From assembly GCA_965250215.1 (NCBI GenBank), contig CBDFNN010000004.1, forward strand, positions 992,001 through 1,056,000: a DNA stretch of 64,000 nt, written 5' to 3'. The stretch comes from CBDFNN01 sp965250215. GTDB taxonomy: Bacteria; Bacteroidota; Rhodothermia; Rhodothermales; DATKEJ01. Below are positions 17,901 through 26,031 of this stretch, in pieces (the first letter of the stretch is position 1; every line of letters starts with the position of its first letter). The notes under the pieces were generated by a model, which searched no databases, was not told the DNA's origin, and saw only the letters and a program-made list of their open reading frames with translations. Position numbers and translations under genes: made by a program.

Positions 17901-18135
17901 TGATCCCTACGAGTCCCCTCAGATTGTCCTCTATCTTGAGAACGATCCCTTCTTCCATCTCGGCCGGAGATGCGCCTGGGTAGAAGGCCGTTACATTGAT
18001 GATATTCGAATCTAGGAGTGGAAAAAAGGACGACTTGAGTCGACTTAGGCCACCGATCCCGAAAACGAATACAGCTAATAAAACGATATTAACCGCAACG
18101 GGAAACTTGATAAAATAATCAATGGCAGATTTCAT
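14974..18135 (-). CDS. RND-family inner-membrane efflux pump (AcrB-like)
   Basis: 1053 residues, standard length. It has the N-terminal membrane anchor (FIKFPVAVNIVLLAVFVFGIGGL), porter domain with PGASPAEMEEGI, the first TM cluster with GILVDDGIVIGENIYHHYE (the proton-relay acidic pair is DD), then a repeated second half with GIVVNDGLVLVGKFN. The second half of the paired acidic motif is ND rather than DD, as in many HAE-1/AcrB relatives. It overlaps the MFP gene by 4 bp and the TolC gene by 20 bp. Inference: drug, detergent or lipid export; a metal (HME) role is not indicated by a clear motif. Confidence 0.92.
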   Translation of the reverse strand: MKSAIDYFIKFPVAVNIVLLAVFVFGIGGLSRLKSSFFPLLDSNIINVTAFYPGASPAEMEEGIVLKIEDNLRGLVGIKRITSRSGENSATVTVEAIENYDIDVVLANVKNAVDRVPSFPSGMEPPVIAKQEARNEAISFTVSGKDVPLKTLKQIARNIEDEIRTTPGISQVTLRGFPTEEIEIAVREVDLRAYDLTFEEVARVVSSSNIITTGGNIKTDTEEYLIRANNRSYYGNELDYLIVRSDARGNVVRLRDVADVNDRWSESPNRIYQNGNVAIQIAVQTTNNEDLIRSSDQVNAYIEKFNSENDTVQIQVTRDAAISLKQRTQLLLENGGLGILLVLILLSVFLKPSLAFWVAFGIPVSFMGMFILSPEFMTINIMSLFGMIIVIGILVDDGIVIGENIYHHYEKGKSPTRAAIDGVSEVIPPIVSAILTTIVAFSAFFFIDGRIGDFFGEVAVVVILTLGFSLIEALIILPAHIAHSKALRKKSKPFRINLWADRFMSGMRDKFYAPTLRFFMSHRSLGFAIPIALLVITIGAISGGMIRVTFFPRIASDRVSINLEMPQGTSVTITDSLLAVIEEATWEVNEDFTERQTGNRQVIDNTIRQIGPGTGSGSLRINLLPGELRDFPSSDIANAIREKVGPIYGTESLVFGANNNFGGSPVAISLQGSNIQELKGAKEALKSAMSDLPQLKDISDSDPAGIKEINLKLRDKAYQLGLNLSGVMSQVRSGFFGRSVQRFQRGRDEIRVWVRYDRTDRRSIKSLDEMLIVTPDRSRVPLAEIASYTIERGEVAINHLEGRREIQVNADLNNPTDSATEILATLRSEAMPAIMAQYPSVTPLYEGQNRSASEVSNSAGTIIPIILFLIFAIIAFTFRSYSQPLLLFIMVPFAIIGVGWGHWLHGFPINMLSGFGIIALIGIVVNDGLVLVGKFNIYLREGMPFDEALFAAAKSRFRAIFLTSLTTIAGLAPLIFETSRQAQFLIPMAISIAYGIFIATFLTLFLLPLLLSVSNNIKVGKKWLITGDKPEKEDVERAIIEQKSTHHHELVEA

Positions 18136-19283
18136 TGAGAACCCTCCTCAAGTGTGTTAACCCGCATGCCGGCATGGGCATTGGGGACATGGCGAGATAG
18201 TATTTCGACGCCATCGGCCAGTCCCTTGACGACCACGGTACTTTCTTTAAAGTGCACAGCTTCGATTTCCCTAACAGCAAGAACAGAGTCCTGAACCACG
18301 AAGACCTTATTCTCGTCGAATACAAGTTTTCGGTTTATCTCAAAAGCATCCTTTTCCTCCAAGACCCGCAGGTCGGCTATAATAAACATTCCCTCCCGCA
18401 GATCCTTTCCTCTTAGCTCTACAAAAACAGGAATCTTTTGAGACGATGGATCAATAATGCTACTCACACGGACAACTTTCCCCTCCCAGCGATTGGTGTA
18501 ATCCGTGTTATGTAAATCCACTTTCTTTCCAACCTGAAGCAGATCTCCAAATGAGGCGTTCACGGTAACCGGAAGTTCAAACACTCTGGGATCTATAAAC
18601 TCTCCCAGCTTTTGGCCTGCTCTCACTAGCGTTCCCGGGTTTACTAGGGCTTCGGTCAAGACGCCATTAAAAGGAGCCCGAATGGTATATTTACTTAGCC
18701 TCTCTTCGAGATTTTTAACATTGTACCAGGCCGTATAAACGTTTCGTCCGGAAACAAATAGCTTCTCTTTTTCCGTGATGGGTTCTGGCAAATCCTGTAG
18801 AGCTTCGTCCATACTAAAGGACCTCAAATAGGCTTCCCATTGAGGGAAAGACTCGGGAAAATCTAGCCGGAGATCTGAAATGAAAAGAACGATCTGGTTT
18901 TGAAGGCTACTTTTTTGAGCTCTCAGATTGGCCTCATGCTCGTCGCTGTTGAGCCTGAGTAGGGGAGCTCCTCGTTGAAAATAGACACCTGCCTTGAATG
19001 GCCTATTTGGATTCTGGAAAATCCCTTGCACTTCTGAATACAATTCGACTCGATTTTTAGCGACAAGATTTCCATCCGAAGTGATAGAAATAGGAATTTC
19101 GCTGTTCTGCACCTTCTCTGTAAAGACCGTAACGATCTGCTGTTTTGGTTGAGGGCGCGGTGGTCTCTTGGAGTTACTTAGACTTCTAGCCAAAAAGAAG
19201 GCGATCGCCACCAACCCGACCGCAAGAATAGTGATAATCGTTTTTCGACTCATAAAGGCTATTGAATGTTTGAAATTCGTCAT
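18132..19283 (-). CDS. RND efflux periplasmic adaptor (HlyD/MFP family)
   Basis: 383 residues. One N-terminal TM anchor (IITILAVGLVAIAFFLARSL) is followed by the lipoyl-like half SDGNLVAKNRVELYSEVQGIF, a helical hairpin, the second lipoyl half YTIRAPFNGVLTEALVNPGTLVRAGQKLGEFID, and a beta-barrel domain. This is the AcrA/MexA architecture; it bridges the RND pump and TolC. First gene of the operon. The start is ATG at 19283, with an internal ATG at 19253 (MSRKTI) as an equally good start that would put the TM nearer the N-terminus. Confidence 0.9.
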   Translation of the reverse strand: MTNFKHSIAFMSRKTIITILAVGLVAIAFFLARSLSNSKRPPRPQPKQQIVTVFTEKVQNSEIPISITSDGNLVAKNRVELYSEVQGIFQNPNRPFKAGVYFQRGAPLLRLNSDEHEANLRAQKSSLQNQIVLFISDLRLDFPESFPQWEAYLRSFSMDEALQDLPEPITEKEKLFVSGRNVYTAWYNVKNLEERLSKYTIRAPFNGVLTEALVNPGTLVRAGQKLGEFIDPRVFELPVTVNASFGDLLQVGKKVDLHNTDYTNRWEGKVVRVSSIIDPSSQKIPVFVELRGKDLREGMFIIADLRVLEEKDAFEINRKLVFDENKVFVVQDSVLAVREIEAVHFKESTVVVKGLADGVEILSRHVPNAHAGMRVNTLEEGSQ

Positions 19284-19450
19284 TTTAATGATGACGCTTG
19301 GCTACGACCGTGCAATATATATGTTACTAGCCTTGTTGCGAATCGCTAATCAACCGCTACGAAGTGCAGGACTAGAGCGGTTATGTGACCACTTCTTAAC
19401 AACACAGGTCCTTGACAGAGCTGCTCCCTCAGGAAGGTTCATTTTGAGGG

Positions 19451-19466
19451 CCAAGATATATCTTGG
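19451..19466. promoter_or_regulatory. Perfect 16-bp palindrome between efflux operon and pyk
   Basis: CCAAGATATATCTTGG is a perfect inverted repeat, extended on both sides to a near-match (GG/TCC), in the 289-bp divergent region between the MFP gene and pyk. It resembles a dimeric regulator operator. It is followed by an AT-rich stretch TTTATAAAAG. Which of the two genes it controls is unknown. Confidence 0.45.
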
Positions 19467-19519
19467 TCCTTTATAAAAGTACTTGGCAATCTTTTCGTTC
19501 TTAAATTTCTTTCATCGAA

Positions 19520-19575
19520 GAACCACAGACCACGAACTATGACCCTATTCCACCACTCATCACTCACAACCCATG
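19520..19575 (+). repeat. Eight-unit degenerate heptamer leader of pyk
   Basis: Bases 19520-19575 divide without gaps into GAACCAC, AGACCAC, GAACTAT, GACCCTA, TTCCACC, ACTCATC, ACTCACA, ACCCATG. The last unit ends in the pyk start codon. There is no Shine-Dalgarno sequence. Confidence 0.55.
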
Positions 19576-21015
19576 ACCGTTTTGAGTGAGCCAAAAACAA
19601 AAATTGTTTGCACCTTTGGTCCGGCATCATCTTCACCGGAAGTCATCGAGGGGATGATCAATGCTGGGATGGACGTAGCTCGACTCAATTTCTCCCATGG
19701 ATCTCACCAGGACCACGAGGAGATGATCAATAAGATTCGAAAAATCTCCCGTGCACTCGGCCGTGACATACCTATCCTTCAAGACTTGCAAGGCCCCAAG
19801 ATCAGGATCGGAAAACTGATAGCGGGCTCATTGGTCCTCAAGACTGATGATACCCTTATTCTAACCCCTGACCGAACCGCCAACGGCACACGCCAGACGG
19901 TCAATGTTTCCTACAACTATCTTGCGCGTGACCTAAAAGTAGGCGGCAATATCCTCGTAGACGATGGCAACATCGAACTAGAGGTCACAAAGGTAGGAGA
20001 AAAAGATGTCGAGACGAAGGTCGTCGTTGGTGGAACCCTTCTACCTAGAAAGGGGGTCAATCTTCCTAGAATTAAGTCTCGATCATCGTCCTTGACAGAC
20101 AAAGATATTGATGACCTCGAATTCGGACTCTCCCAGGACGTCGATCTTATTGCCCTGTCCTTTGTCCGACAAGCAAAAGACGTCAAACGACTAAAGAAAT
20201 TGATCAAGAAAGCTGGAAAAGAAACTCCAGTCTTTGCAAAGATCGAAAAACCTGAGGCTGTAGAAGATCTTGATAATATTATTAAGATCTCCGATGGCAT
20301 CATGGTCGCCCGCGGTGATCTCGGAATCGAGATGTCGCTAGCCAAGGTTCCTCTAGTTCAAAAAATGATCATCCGGAAATGTTTGCAATCAGCTAAGCCG
20401 GTAATCACAGCAACGCAAATGCTGGATTCCATGATTCATTCACCCCGGCCAACTCGAGCTGAGGCAAGCGATGTTGCCAACGCCGTACTCGACGGAAGTG
20501 ACGCGGTTATGCTCTCGGGAGAAACCGCAGCCGGCAAATATCCCATCAGGACCGTGAAAACAATGAATCAAATCATTGAGGAGACGGAAAACCATCAATC
20601 GGATTGGATGCTCTCCTACCAAGAACGTCCAGAGTCAATAACCAATGATCTGCATGTGACAGAAGCCGTTGGTCACTTTGCCTGTGATATTGCCGAAAAA
20701 TTAGGTGCCGTAGCGATATGCGCGCTGACACATTCAGGTTCTACTGCAAAAATAATTGCAAGGCATAGACCTTCTGTACCCATTTATGCTTTTACCGACA
20801 GGGCTGCTGTCGTTGCTCAATTGGGTGTAGTTTGGGGTGTGAGAGGGGTTTTTGTCCCATTTCAAAAACACACAGACGATGGCGTCAATCTCGTGCATGA
20901 GCATCTTCTGTACCATGGCTTGGCAAAAAAAGGCGACAAGATCATATTCACTGCAGGTATGCCACTTCCGGAAAAAGGCGGAACGAATATGTTGCATGTG
21001 AGTGAATTAAAATAG
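19573..21015 (+). CDS. pyk: Pyruvate kinase
   Basis: 480 residues, typical length. It converts phosphoenolpyruvate and ADP to pyruvate and ATP, the last step of glycolysis. Seen: ARLNFSHGSH near residue 36, ILQDLQGPKIRIG, the metal- and PEP-binding VFAKIEKPEAVEDLDNII...IMVARGDLG, and the signature TATQMLDSMIHSPRPTRAEASDVANAVLDG. The C-terminal domain is complete, including ICALTHSGSTAKIIARHRPS. The ATG at 19573 fits the family N-terminus (KTKIVCTFGPASSS). Its leader consists of heptamer repeats. Confidence 0.97.
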   Translation: MTVLSEPKTKIVCTFGPASSSPEVIEGMINAGMDVARLNFSHGSHQDHEEMINKIRKISRALGRDIPILQDLQGPKIRIGKLIAGSLVLKTDDTLILTPDRTANGTRQTVNVSYNYLARDLKVGGNILVDDGNIELEVTKVGEKDVETKVVVGGTLLPRKGVNLPRIKSRSSSLTDKDIDDLEFGLSQDVDLIALSFVRQAKDVKRLKKLIKKAGKETPVFAKIEKPEAVEDLDNIIKISDGIMVARGDLGIEMSLAKVPLVQKMIIRKCLQSAKPVITATQMLDSMIHSPRPTRAEASDVANAVLDGSDAVMLSGETAAGKYPIRTVKTMNQIIEETENHQSDWMLSYQERPESITNDLHVTEAVGHFACDIAEKLGAVAICALTHSGSTAKIIARHRPSVPIYAFTDRAAVVAQLGVVWGVRGVFVPFQKHTDDGVNLVHEHLLYHGLAKKGDKIIFTAGMPLPEKGGTNMLHVSELK

Positions 21016-21100
21016 CTTAATACGGTCTTCACAGGCACGAATTCAAGACCATAGTCCGTTCCTTATTTGACACGGAACAAGCGAATCACACGACCTCCCG

Positions 21101-24100
21101 ATGCCCAACAGAACTTCGACACTTCTAGCCGTCCTTTTGATCGGAGCCTTAGCCTTGACAACTTCTTGTAAAGAGGGGTCATTTCTTGAGCGCCGCGCCG
21201 ATAATTTCAAGGCCCACTACAACAGATATTACAACGCAAACGACTCTTTTAAGAGAGGCTTGAACTCCTTTGAGGAGGCAAAAATACAGATTGATCTTCA
21301 GCGTTATCTGAATATCTACCGAGTGCCAGAATTAGGCTCGGGTAGGGATTTCGACAAGGTCATAACCAAATGTGCTGAGATTCTTCGCAAGCACCCACGA
21401 TCGAAATGGGTCGATAACTCCCTTCTCCTAATTGGCAAAGCTTATTTCTTCAAGAACAACTTTGTTGGTGCTGAGCAAAAATTTAACGAGGTCATCCGAA
21501 GCGAAAGCCCGCTCCGTGACGAAGCGCGTTTCTGGCTTGGCCGAACTTTGGTTGCCGCGGAAGCCAGTGATGATGCCGTCGCTCACTTGGAAGAAAGTCT
21601 AGCGGGAGAAATTGACAAGAAATGGCGACCTCAACTCAACTTGCTCATTGCAGATCTCTATGCCCAAGATGGCGAATGGGAGAAATCTCTGGAGAAAATT
21701 GATGCAGGAATGGATGGAGCGAAGGATGACGAAACGGCGGGACGTGCCCAATTTTTGAAAGGTCAAATCCTTGAGACACTGGGTCGCTATCAAGAGGCTG
21801 CTGACGCATTTCATCGAGTCCGAAAGTATAAGCCGCTTTACGAGTTGGCCTATGCGGCGCAGTATTCGCGGGCGAGGATCACAGGACTTTATATCGATTC
21901 AGAGCAAGGATTGAAACTTGTCTCCAAAATGGCCAAAGATGATAAGCACTTTGATAACCTAGATCATATCGATTTTGCTGAGGCTCAAATTTATCAAGAG
22001 AAAAAGGATGGAGAGGCAGCTCTTGCCATCTATTTGGATATGCTATATCCAGATCCAGCCATACGACGACCTGTTTCTGGCGATCTTAAAGGGAAAGTCC
22101 ACTACTCCCTCGGGGAATTGCATCGAGATCTATCGAAGGACTACGTGCTTGCCTCTATGTACTTCGATACATCGGCAACCGTCTTGCGACTACCTCCAGA
22201 AGCAGATCAGTTGTATACCACACAAGCCGTCCACGATTTCAAGGACAATGCAGACGTTTTCAAGAGATTTCGCGAGGTTGCTGTCAACATCGAGCGGATG
22301 GATTCTCTTCTTTTTCTTGGCACCCTGACGGACCAAGAATTCGAGGATGAGTTGGTTCGGATTCAAGAAGTTCGCCAAATCGCAGCTCGGCGGAAGCGTG
22401 ACGATATTGAAAGAAGGAGGGCCGAAGCTGGCTTTGGAGGAGGTGGTGGCGTTTCCCAGCTCGGAGGCTCTGGAAGAAGTCCCAAAGCTTCAGGTGAGAG
22501 CAATGGATTCTTAGATCATCGAAGCGAAGACAGAATTCGGCAGGGATTTCAACAATTCAGAACAACTTGGGGTGAACGACCCCTCGTTCATGATTGGAGG
22601 AGAGAAGAAGCGGTCGCACAAGCCGTTGCGGAGGTAGAGTCATCCGAAGAACTCGATTCTGTCACTGAAGCCTTAGAGCTTGGACTTGCGCCTCTAGATC
22701 CGACAGCAGTTCCGAGAGACTCGCTTTCTCTTTCGAAAATGTTAACGGAACGAGCCAATTCTCGATACGAGCTCGGTAATGTCCTATTTCTAGCACTGAA
22801 CAAGCCTGATTCTGCCTTGACTTGGTATCAAAAGGTTATAGAGGAAGATGGGGAGGAAGAGGTTGCTCTTCGAGCACTTTATGCGACCGCCGAGGCAAGT
22901 GAGGCAACCGGAGATACGGAAACCGCTGCTAATATATTCAGGCAAATTGTTAGTGACTTTTCAGATTCAGAATTCGATAATCGAGCTAGAGAAAAGCTGG
23001 GATTGGAACTGAACAAGGTGGTCAGGGACTCGATGCTGCTGGCGCAAGCAAGCTACTCCGAGGCCTATAACGTTTGGCAGCAAGGTGACCTGAAGACCGC
23101 AGGCGAGAACATGTTATTGACGGCTTACGAATACCACACGACGGATGTGGCAGCCCAGGCCCTTTTTGCAAGTGGACTTATATATACAGAGCTGGCCAAA
23201 AGAGAGATCGACGAATTCGATTACCTCGACCCAATTCCAATACGAGATGATCTTTTTTCAGAAGAAGCTCATTCTGCGGCCAAGCTCGCAAAGGAAGAAG
23301 CCGAGGCAAAAGAAAAGGAACGAGAACGGTTGGCTGAAGAAAGAAAGAGAGCAGTTGAAGAGAGGGCTGCTGAAGAAACTGCCTCCACCGAGCTGCTAGT
23401 GAAGCAATCCAGGCTTAACACCATCATCGCTGAGATATCTCGGATGGAGCAGGAACTGTTGATCCGAAGAAGATCTCTTCAAAGTATCGATGAGGAGGCC
23501 GAGAACTACGAGAACCTGAATATAGAGGTCACGCGACTCGAGGTTGAGATCGCTGCTAAGAAAGTGGAGCTCAAGAATGAAGAGATGGGCAATGTCGAGT
23601 CAATCCAGTCGAGTTCAGAACCAGAGGAGCAAGACAAAGCCGCGCGAGGAAAAGAGGAGATCGCTTCACAGAAAAAAACCACGGAAGAACCGGTCACCTC
23701 AGCCGAAGGACCTGCCACCCGGGAACAGTCATCGGAGCCTAAGGACCAAGGACTAAATCCCAATAACCAATTACTAGAGTCTGACACCCAACTTGGAGAT
23801 CCCAGTATCCAGGTTCCGGAAGCAGCCAAAGAACCAGAAATAGAACCAGACTACTTCCTTCGGGAAATTATCCCACAGCCATTCCGCTTGATCGACGTCT
23901 ACAAGAGCGTGGAGGCCAACTTCGACAAAACAGATTTTGCAAAAGGCGCTCGTTATCATCGAGAGGCTATCGAAGAAGAGATCGCGGAAAAACAGGCTAT
24001 TATTGATTCACTTGAAGCTCTTGAAGTGGCAAGGGTCCAAGCGATCAAGGACGAGCTGAAAGCCGAAGAAGAAGCTAAACGACTCGCCGAAAATCCACCT

Positions 24101-25786
24101 GACTCTACAAATACAGAAGAAGGCCTAGCAATTCCTCCAATCGACTCTCTGGCAATTGAAGGTCCATCCGTCATTGCAGATGCGTCCAAGCAAAATCTAC
24201 CCGAGTTAGCGGAGGAAGGACTAGAGGGTATTGCAAGCAGCTCGAAAGAAAAATCATCTCCACAAGGTCCCGTTTTGGATGAAGAGGAGGGCAATGGGCT
24301 TTCTGGCAGGACCAAGAATCAGGATTCTCAAAATATCTTAGAGAAGCCATCAGAGGGAGAAGCACCTTCGACCCAAGTTCAATTGCTGCCACGTGGAATT
24401 TCACAGCAGGAGCTTGATATGGCAAAACTGAATCCAGACTCTGACCAGAGAATTGAGAATGAGAGTCAAGAGGACTATAGGAATCGAATGCTTGAGCGAA
24501 TGAAAGCTCAAGCACGTGGAACAGTCAAAGAAAAAGTCGAAGAGATCCTTGTCTATACTATCAAAAAGTATGGGTCCCGAACGAGCGCAAAAAGAGCCTA
24601 CGACAAGTACGCAGGCGATTTTGATAACCTCCGAGTAATAGGTCGCGTTCTTCAGGGTACAAGAATATTCTATCTCTCTTCTCCGATCTATCAAAGCGAA
24701 GATGAGGCGTCGTTCTTTGAAAAAGACCTTCTGCCTAGCGATTTGAGAGATAACGTCAGGCTGGAAAAATTTCCAAAAAAGGCGATCACGGAATACGATT
24801 TCAAACCAAAGGAAAAAGTTGATCCGCCTGTCCCATCTCCAGAGGAGAAGGAAGAGATCTCTGCGGAAACTAAAATTGAGGAGCAAATCCCGTCGGTAAT
24901 AACAGTATTAGAAGAGAAAGACCCAACCGGTGAAAATGAGCGAGAAGGTCTTCCCGCCTTTAAAAAGGGATATGCCGTTGTCGTTAGCTCACTTCCAGAT
25001 TACAAGTCGGCTTCTATTGCCAGAAAAGCCTTGTTGGCAAAAGGATTAGACGCTGCAGTTATCCCAAGCAAGAATGATGGCGTTGTAATCTACCGCGTAG
25101 CTGCATTCGTCTCAGAGAATAGAGCCGAGGCTAATGCATTTCTTCGGGAGAACAAAGGCAAAACAATTCCAGAGAACGCTTGGGTGACGGAGTTTAATAT
25201 TGAAGAGGAGCTAAGCAGAGCAGCTGAGACTCTGCTGGACACAGAGCCTAAGATTAACCAGCTTCCAAGCGAGCCCGTAAAAAAGGAAGTTGATCCAGTC
25301 GAGGAGTCAAAACCCAATTCCTCCGAAGTACAGCCAAGGCCGAACTCCAAGAGCGAGCTGGATGCGATTGAAGCCCAGGAAGAACCAACAACCGAGGTGG
25401 AAAGTCTACCCGAGGGAATAGTTGAAGAACCGCGCAGATCAATCGGGGAGTTAGAGGCGGCCTTAGACTCAGAAGAAACTACCCAAGAGGATTCTTCCGA
25501 GTCAACTACTGTGGTGAGCAATCTTCAGAGTGGATACGCGATTATCGTTTCTTCGAAAAATGAAATGACAGAGGCTTTCCAAGTACTAAATGATCTTAGA
25601 GGGAGAGGCTATACTCCAGAAATCATCCCCGCTACTATTAATGGCAACAAGATCTTTCGGGTCGCTGCTGCCCTTTACGCTACTCAAGATGAAGCCATTG
25701 ATGCCCTAAACGCAGGGCGAGGTGCTACCCTGCCTTCCGACGCATGGATTTCTGAATTCGACAGAGCAGCCTACCCTGGGCAATAA
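21101..25786 (+). CDS. PorW/SprE-like TPR lipoprotein of the type IX secretion system, with SPOR-like domains
   Basis: 1561 residues. A lipoprotein signal peptide ends in ALTTSC (Cys23). The segment just after it, about residues 30-130 (..HYNRYYNANDSFKRG, HPRSKWVDNSLLLIGKAYF), matches the start of PorW/SprE, a T9SS-associated lipoprotein. TPR-like pairs follow to about residue 700, then a charged coiled coil (about 725-830), long acidic E/P/S-rich linkers, and three repeats with SPOR-domain pattern: a degenerate one near 1147-1225, and two clear ones near 1290-1366 and 1477-1556 (GYAVVVSSLPDYKSA, GYAIIVSSKNEM). SPOR domains bind denuded glycan strands of septal peptidoglycan. The usual PorW/SprE is much shorter and, as far as I recall, lacks SPOR. 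Follows pyk by 85 bp on the same strand. Confidence 0.75.
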   Translation: MPNRTSTLLAVLLIGALALTTSCKEGSFLERRADNFKAHYNRYYNANDSFKRGLNSFEEAKIQIDLQRYLNIYRVPELGSGRDFDKVITKCAEILRKHPRSKWVDNSLLLIGKAYFFKNNFVGAEQKFNEVIRSESPLRDEARFWLGRTLVAAEASDDAVAHLEESLAGEIDKKWRPQLNLLIADLYAQDGEWEKSLEKIDAGMDGAKDDETAGRAQFLKGQILETLGRYQEAADAFHRVRKYKPLYELAYAAQYSRARITGLYIDSEQGLKLVSKMAKDDKHFDNLDHIDFAEAQIYQEKKDGEAALAIYLDMLYPDPAIRRPVSGDLKGKVHYSLGELHRDLSKDYVLASMYFDTSATVLRLPPEADQLYTTQAVHDFKDNADVFKRFREVAVNIERMDSLLFLGTLTDQEFEDELVRIQEVRQIAARRKRDDIERRRAEAGFGGGGGVSQLGGSGRSPKASGESNGFLDHRSEDRIRQGFQQFRTTWGERPLVHDWRREEAVAQAVAEVESSEELDSVTEALELGLAPLDPTAVPRDSLSLSKMLTERANSRYELGNVLFLALNKPDSALTWYQKVIEEDGEEEVALRALYATAEASEATGDTETAANIFRQIVSDFSDSEFDNRAREKLGLELNKVVRDSMLLAQASYSEAYNVWQQGDLKTAGENMLLTAYEYHTTDVAAQALFASGLIYTELAKREIDEFDYLDPIPIRDDLFSEEAHSAAKLAKEEAEAKEKERERLAEERKRAVEERAAEETASTELLVKQSRLNTIIAEISRMEQELLIRRRSLQSIDEEAENYENLNIEVTRLEVEIAAKKVELKNEEMGNVESIQSSSEPEEQDKAARGKEEIASQKKTTEEPVTSAEGPATREQSSEPKDQGLNPNNQLLESDTQLGDPSIQVPEAAKEPEIEPDYFLREIIPQPFRLIDVYKSVEANFDKTDFAKGARYHREAIEEEIAEKQAIIDSLEALEVARVQAIKDELKAEEEAKRLAENPPDSTNTEEGLAIPPIDSLAIEGPSVIADASKQNLPELAEEGLEGIASSSKEKSSPQGPVLDEEEGNGLSGRTKNQDSQNILEKPSEGEAPSTQVQLLPRGISQQELDMAKLNPDSDQRIENESQEDYRNRMLERMKAQARGTVKEKVEEILVYTIKKYGSRTSAKRAYDKYAGDFDNLRVIGRVLQGTRIFYLSSPIYQSEDEASFFEKDLLPSDLRDNVRLEKFPKKAITEYDFKPKEKVDPPVPSPEEKEEISAETKIEEQIPSVITVLEEKDPTGENEREGLPAFKKGYAVVVSSLPDYKSASIARKALLAKGLDAAVIPSKNDGVVIYRVAAFVSENRAEANAFLRENKGKTIPENAWVTEFNIEEELSRAAETLLDTEPKINQLPSEPVKKEVDPVEESKPNSSEVQPRPNSKSELDAIEAQEEPTTEVESLPEGIVEEPRRSIGELEAALDSEETTQEDSSESTTVVSNLQSGYAIIVSSKNEMTEAFQVLNDLRGRGYTPEIIPATINGNKIFRVAAALYATQDEAIDALNAGRGATLPSDAWISEFDRAAYPGQ

Positions 25787-25855
25787 TAGAGTGCATCTTG
25801 GTCTTCTAACTCAATATTAAAATGCATCTGTAAAATAAAGGCGCATCACAATTGA

Positions 25856-25964
25856 GGTTTCCAATTTACTAGATGGGCTCTGCTAGCCAGAGCAGCTAGG
25901 CAAGCTAGACCCGTCAGAAAGTCCAAAGAGGAACTTAGTCCCAAAAATAGGGTTTTCGGAAACC
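25856..25964 (+). ncRNA. Structured leader or small RNA upstream of ftsH
   Basis: GGTTTCC (25856-25862) and GGAAACC (25958-25964) form a perfect 7-bp closing stem around about 95 bases. Inside are GCTCTG-ctagc-CAGAGC, CTAG-gcaag-CTAG enclosed by GGG/CCC, and CCC-aaaaata-GGG followed by TTTT. This multibranch arrangement is denser than in neighbouring spacers. I compared it by eye with 4.5S, 6S, tmRNA and RNase P cores and saw no match. It could be a cis-regulatory leader of ftsH or an independent RNA. Confidence 0.4.
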
Positions 25965-26031
25965 GCTCTTTACTGTGAAATACCTATGCAGTATTGGACC
26001 TTGAAGCGGGGATTCACCGCAATTGGCAAGA

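Noticed and set aside
24401..24886. 161-codon minus-strand frame inside the PorW-like gene
   Set aside because: No recognisable protein pattern; the plus-strand gene is continuous and well supported.
25916..25930. GAAAGTCC motif suggesting RNase P RNA
   Set aside because: The surrounding core and length do not fit RNase P RNA; only the short motif is shared.
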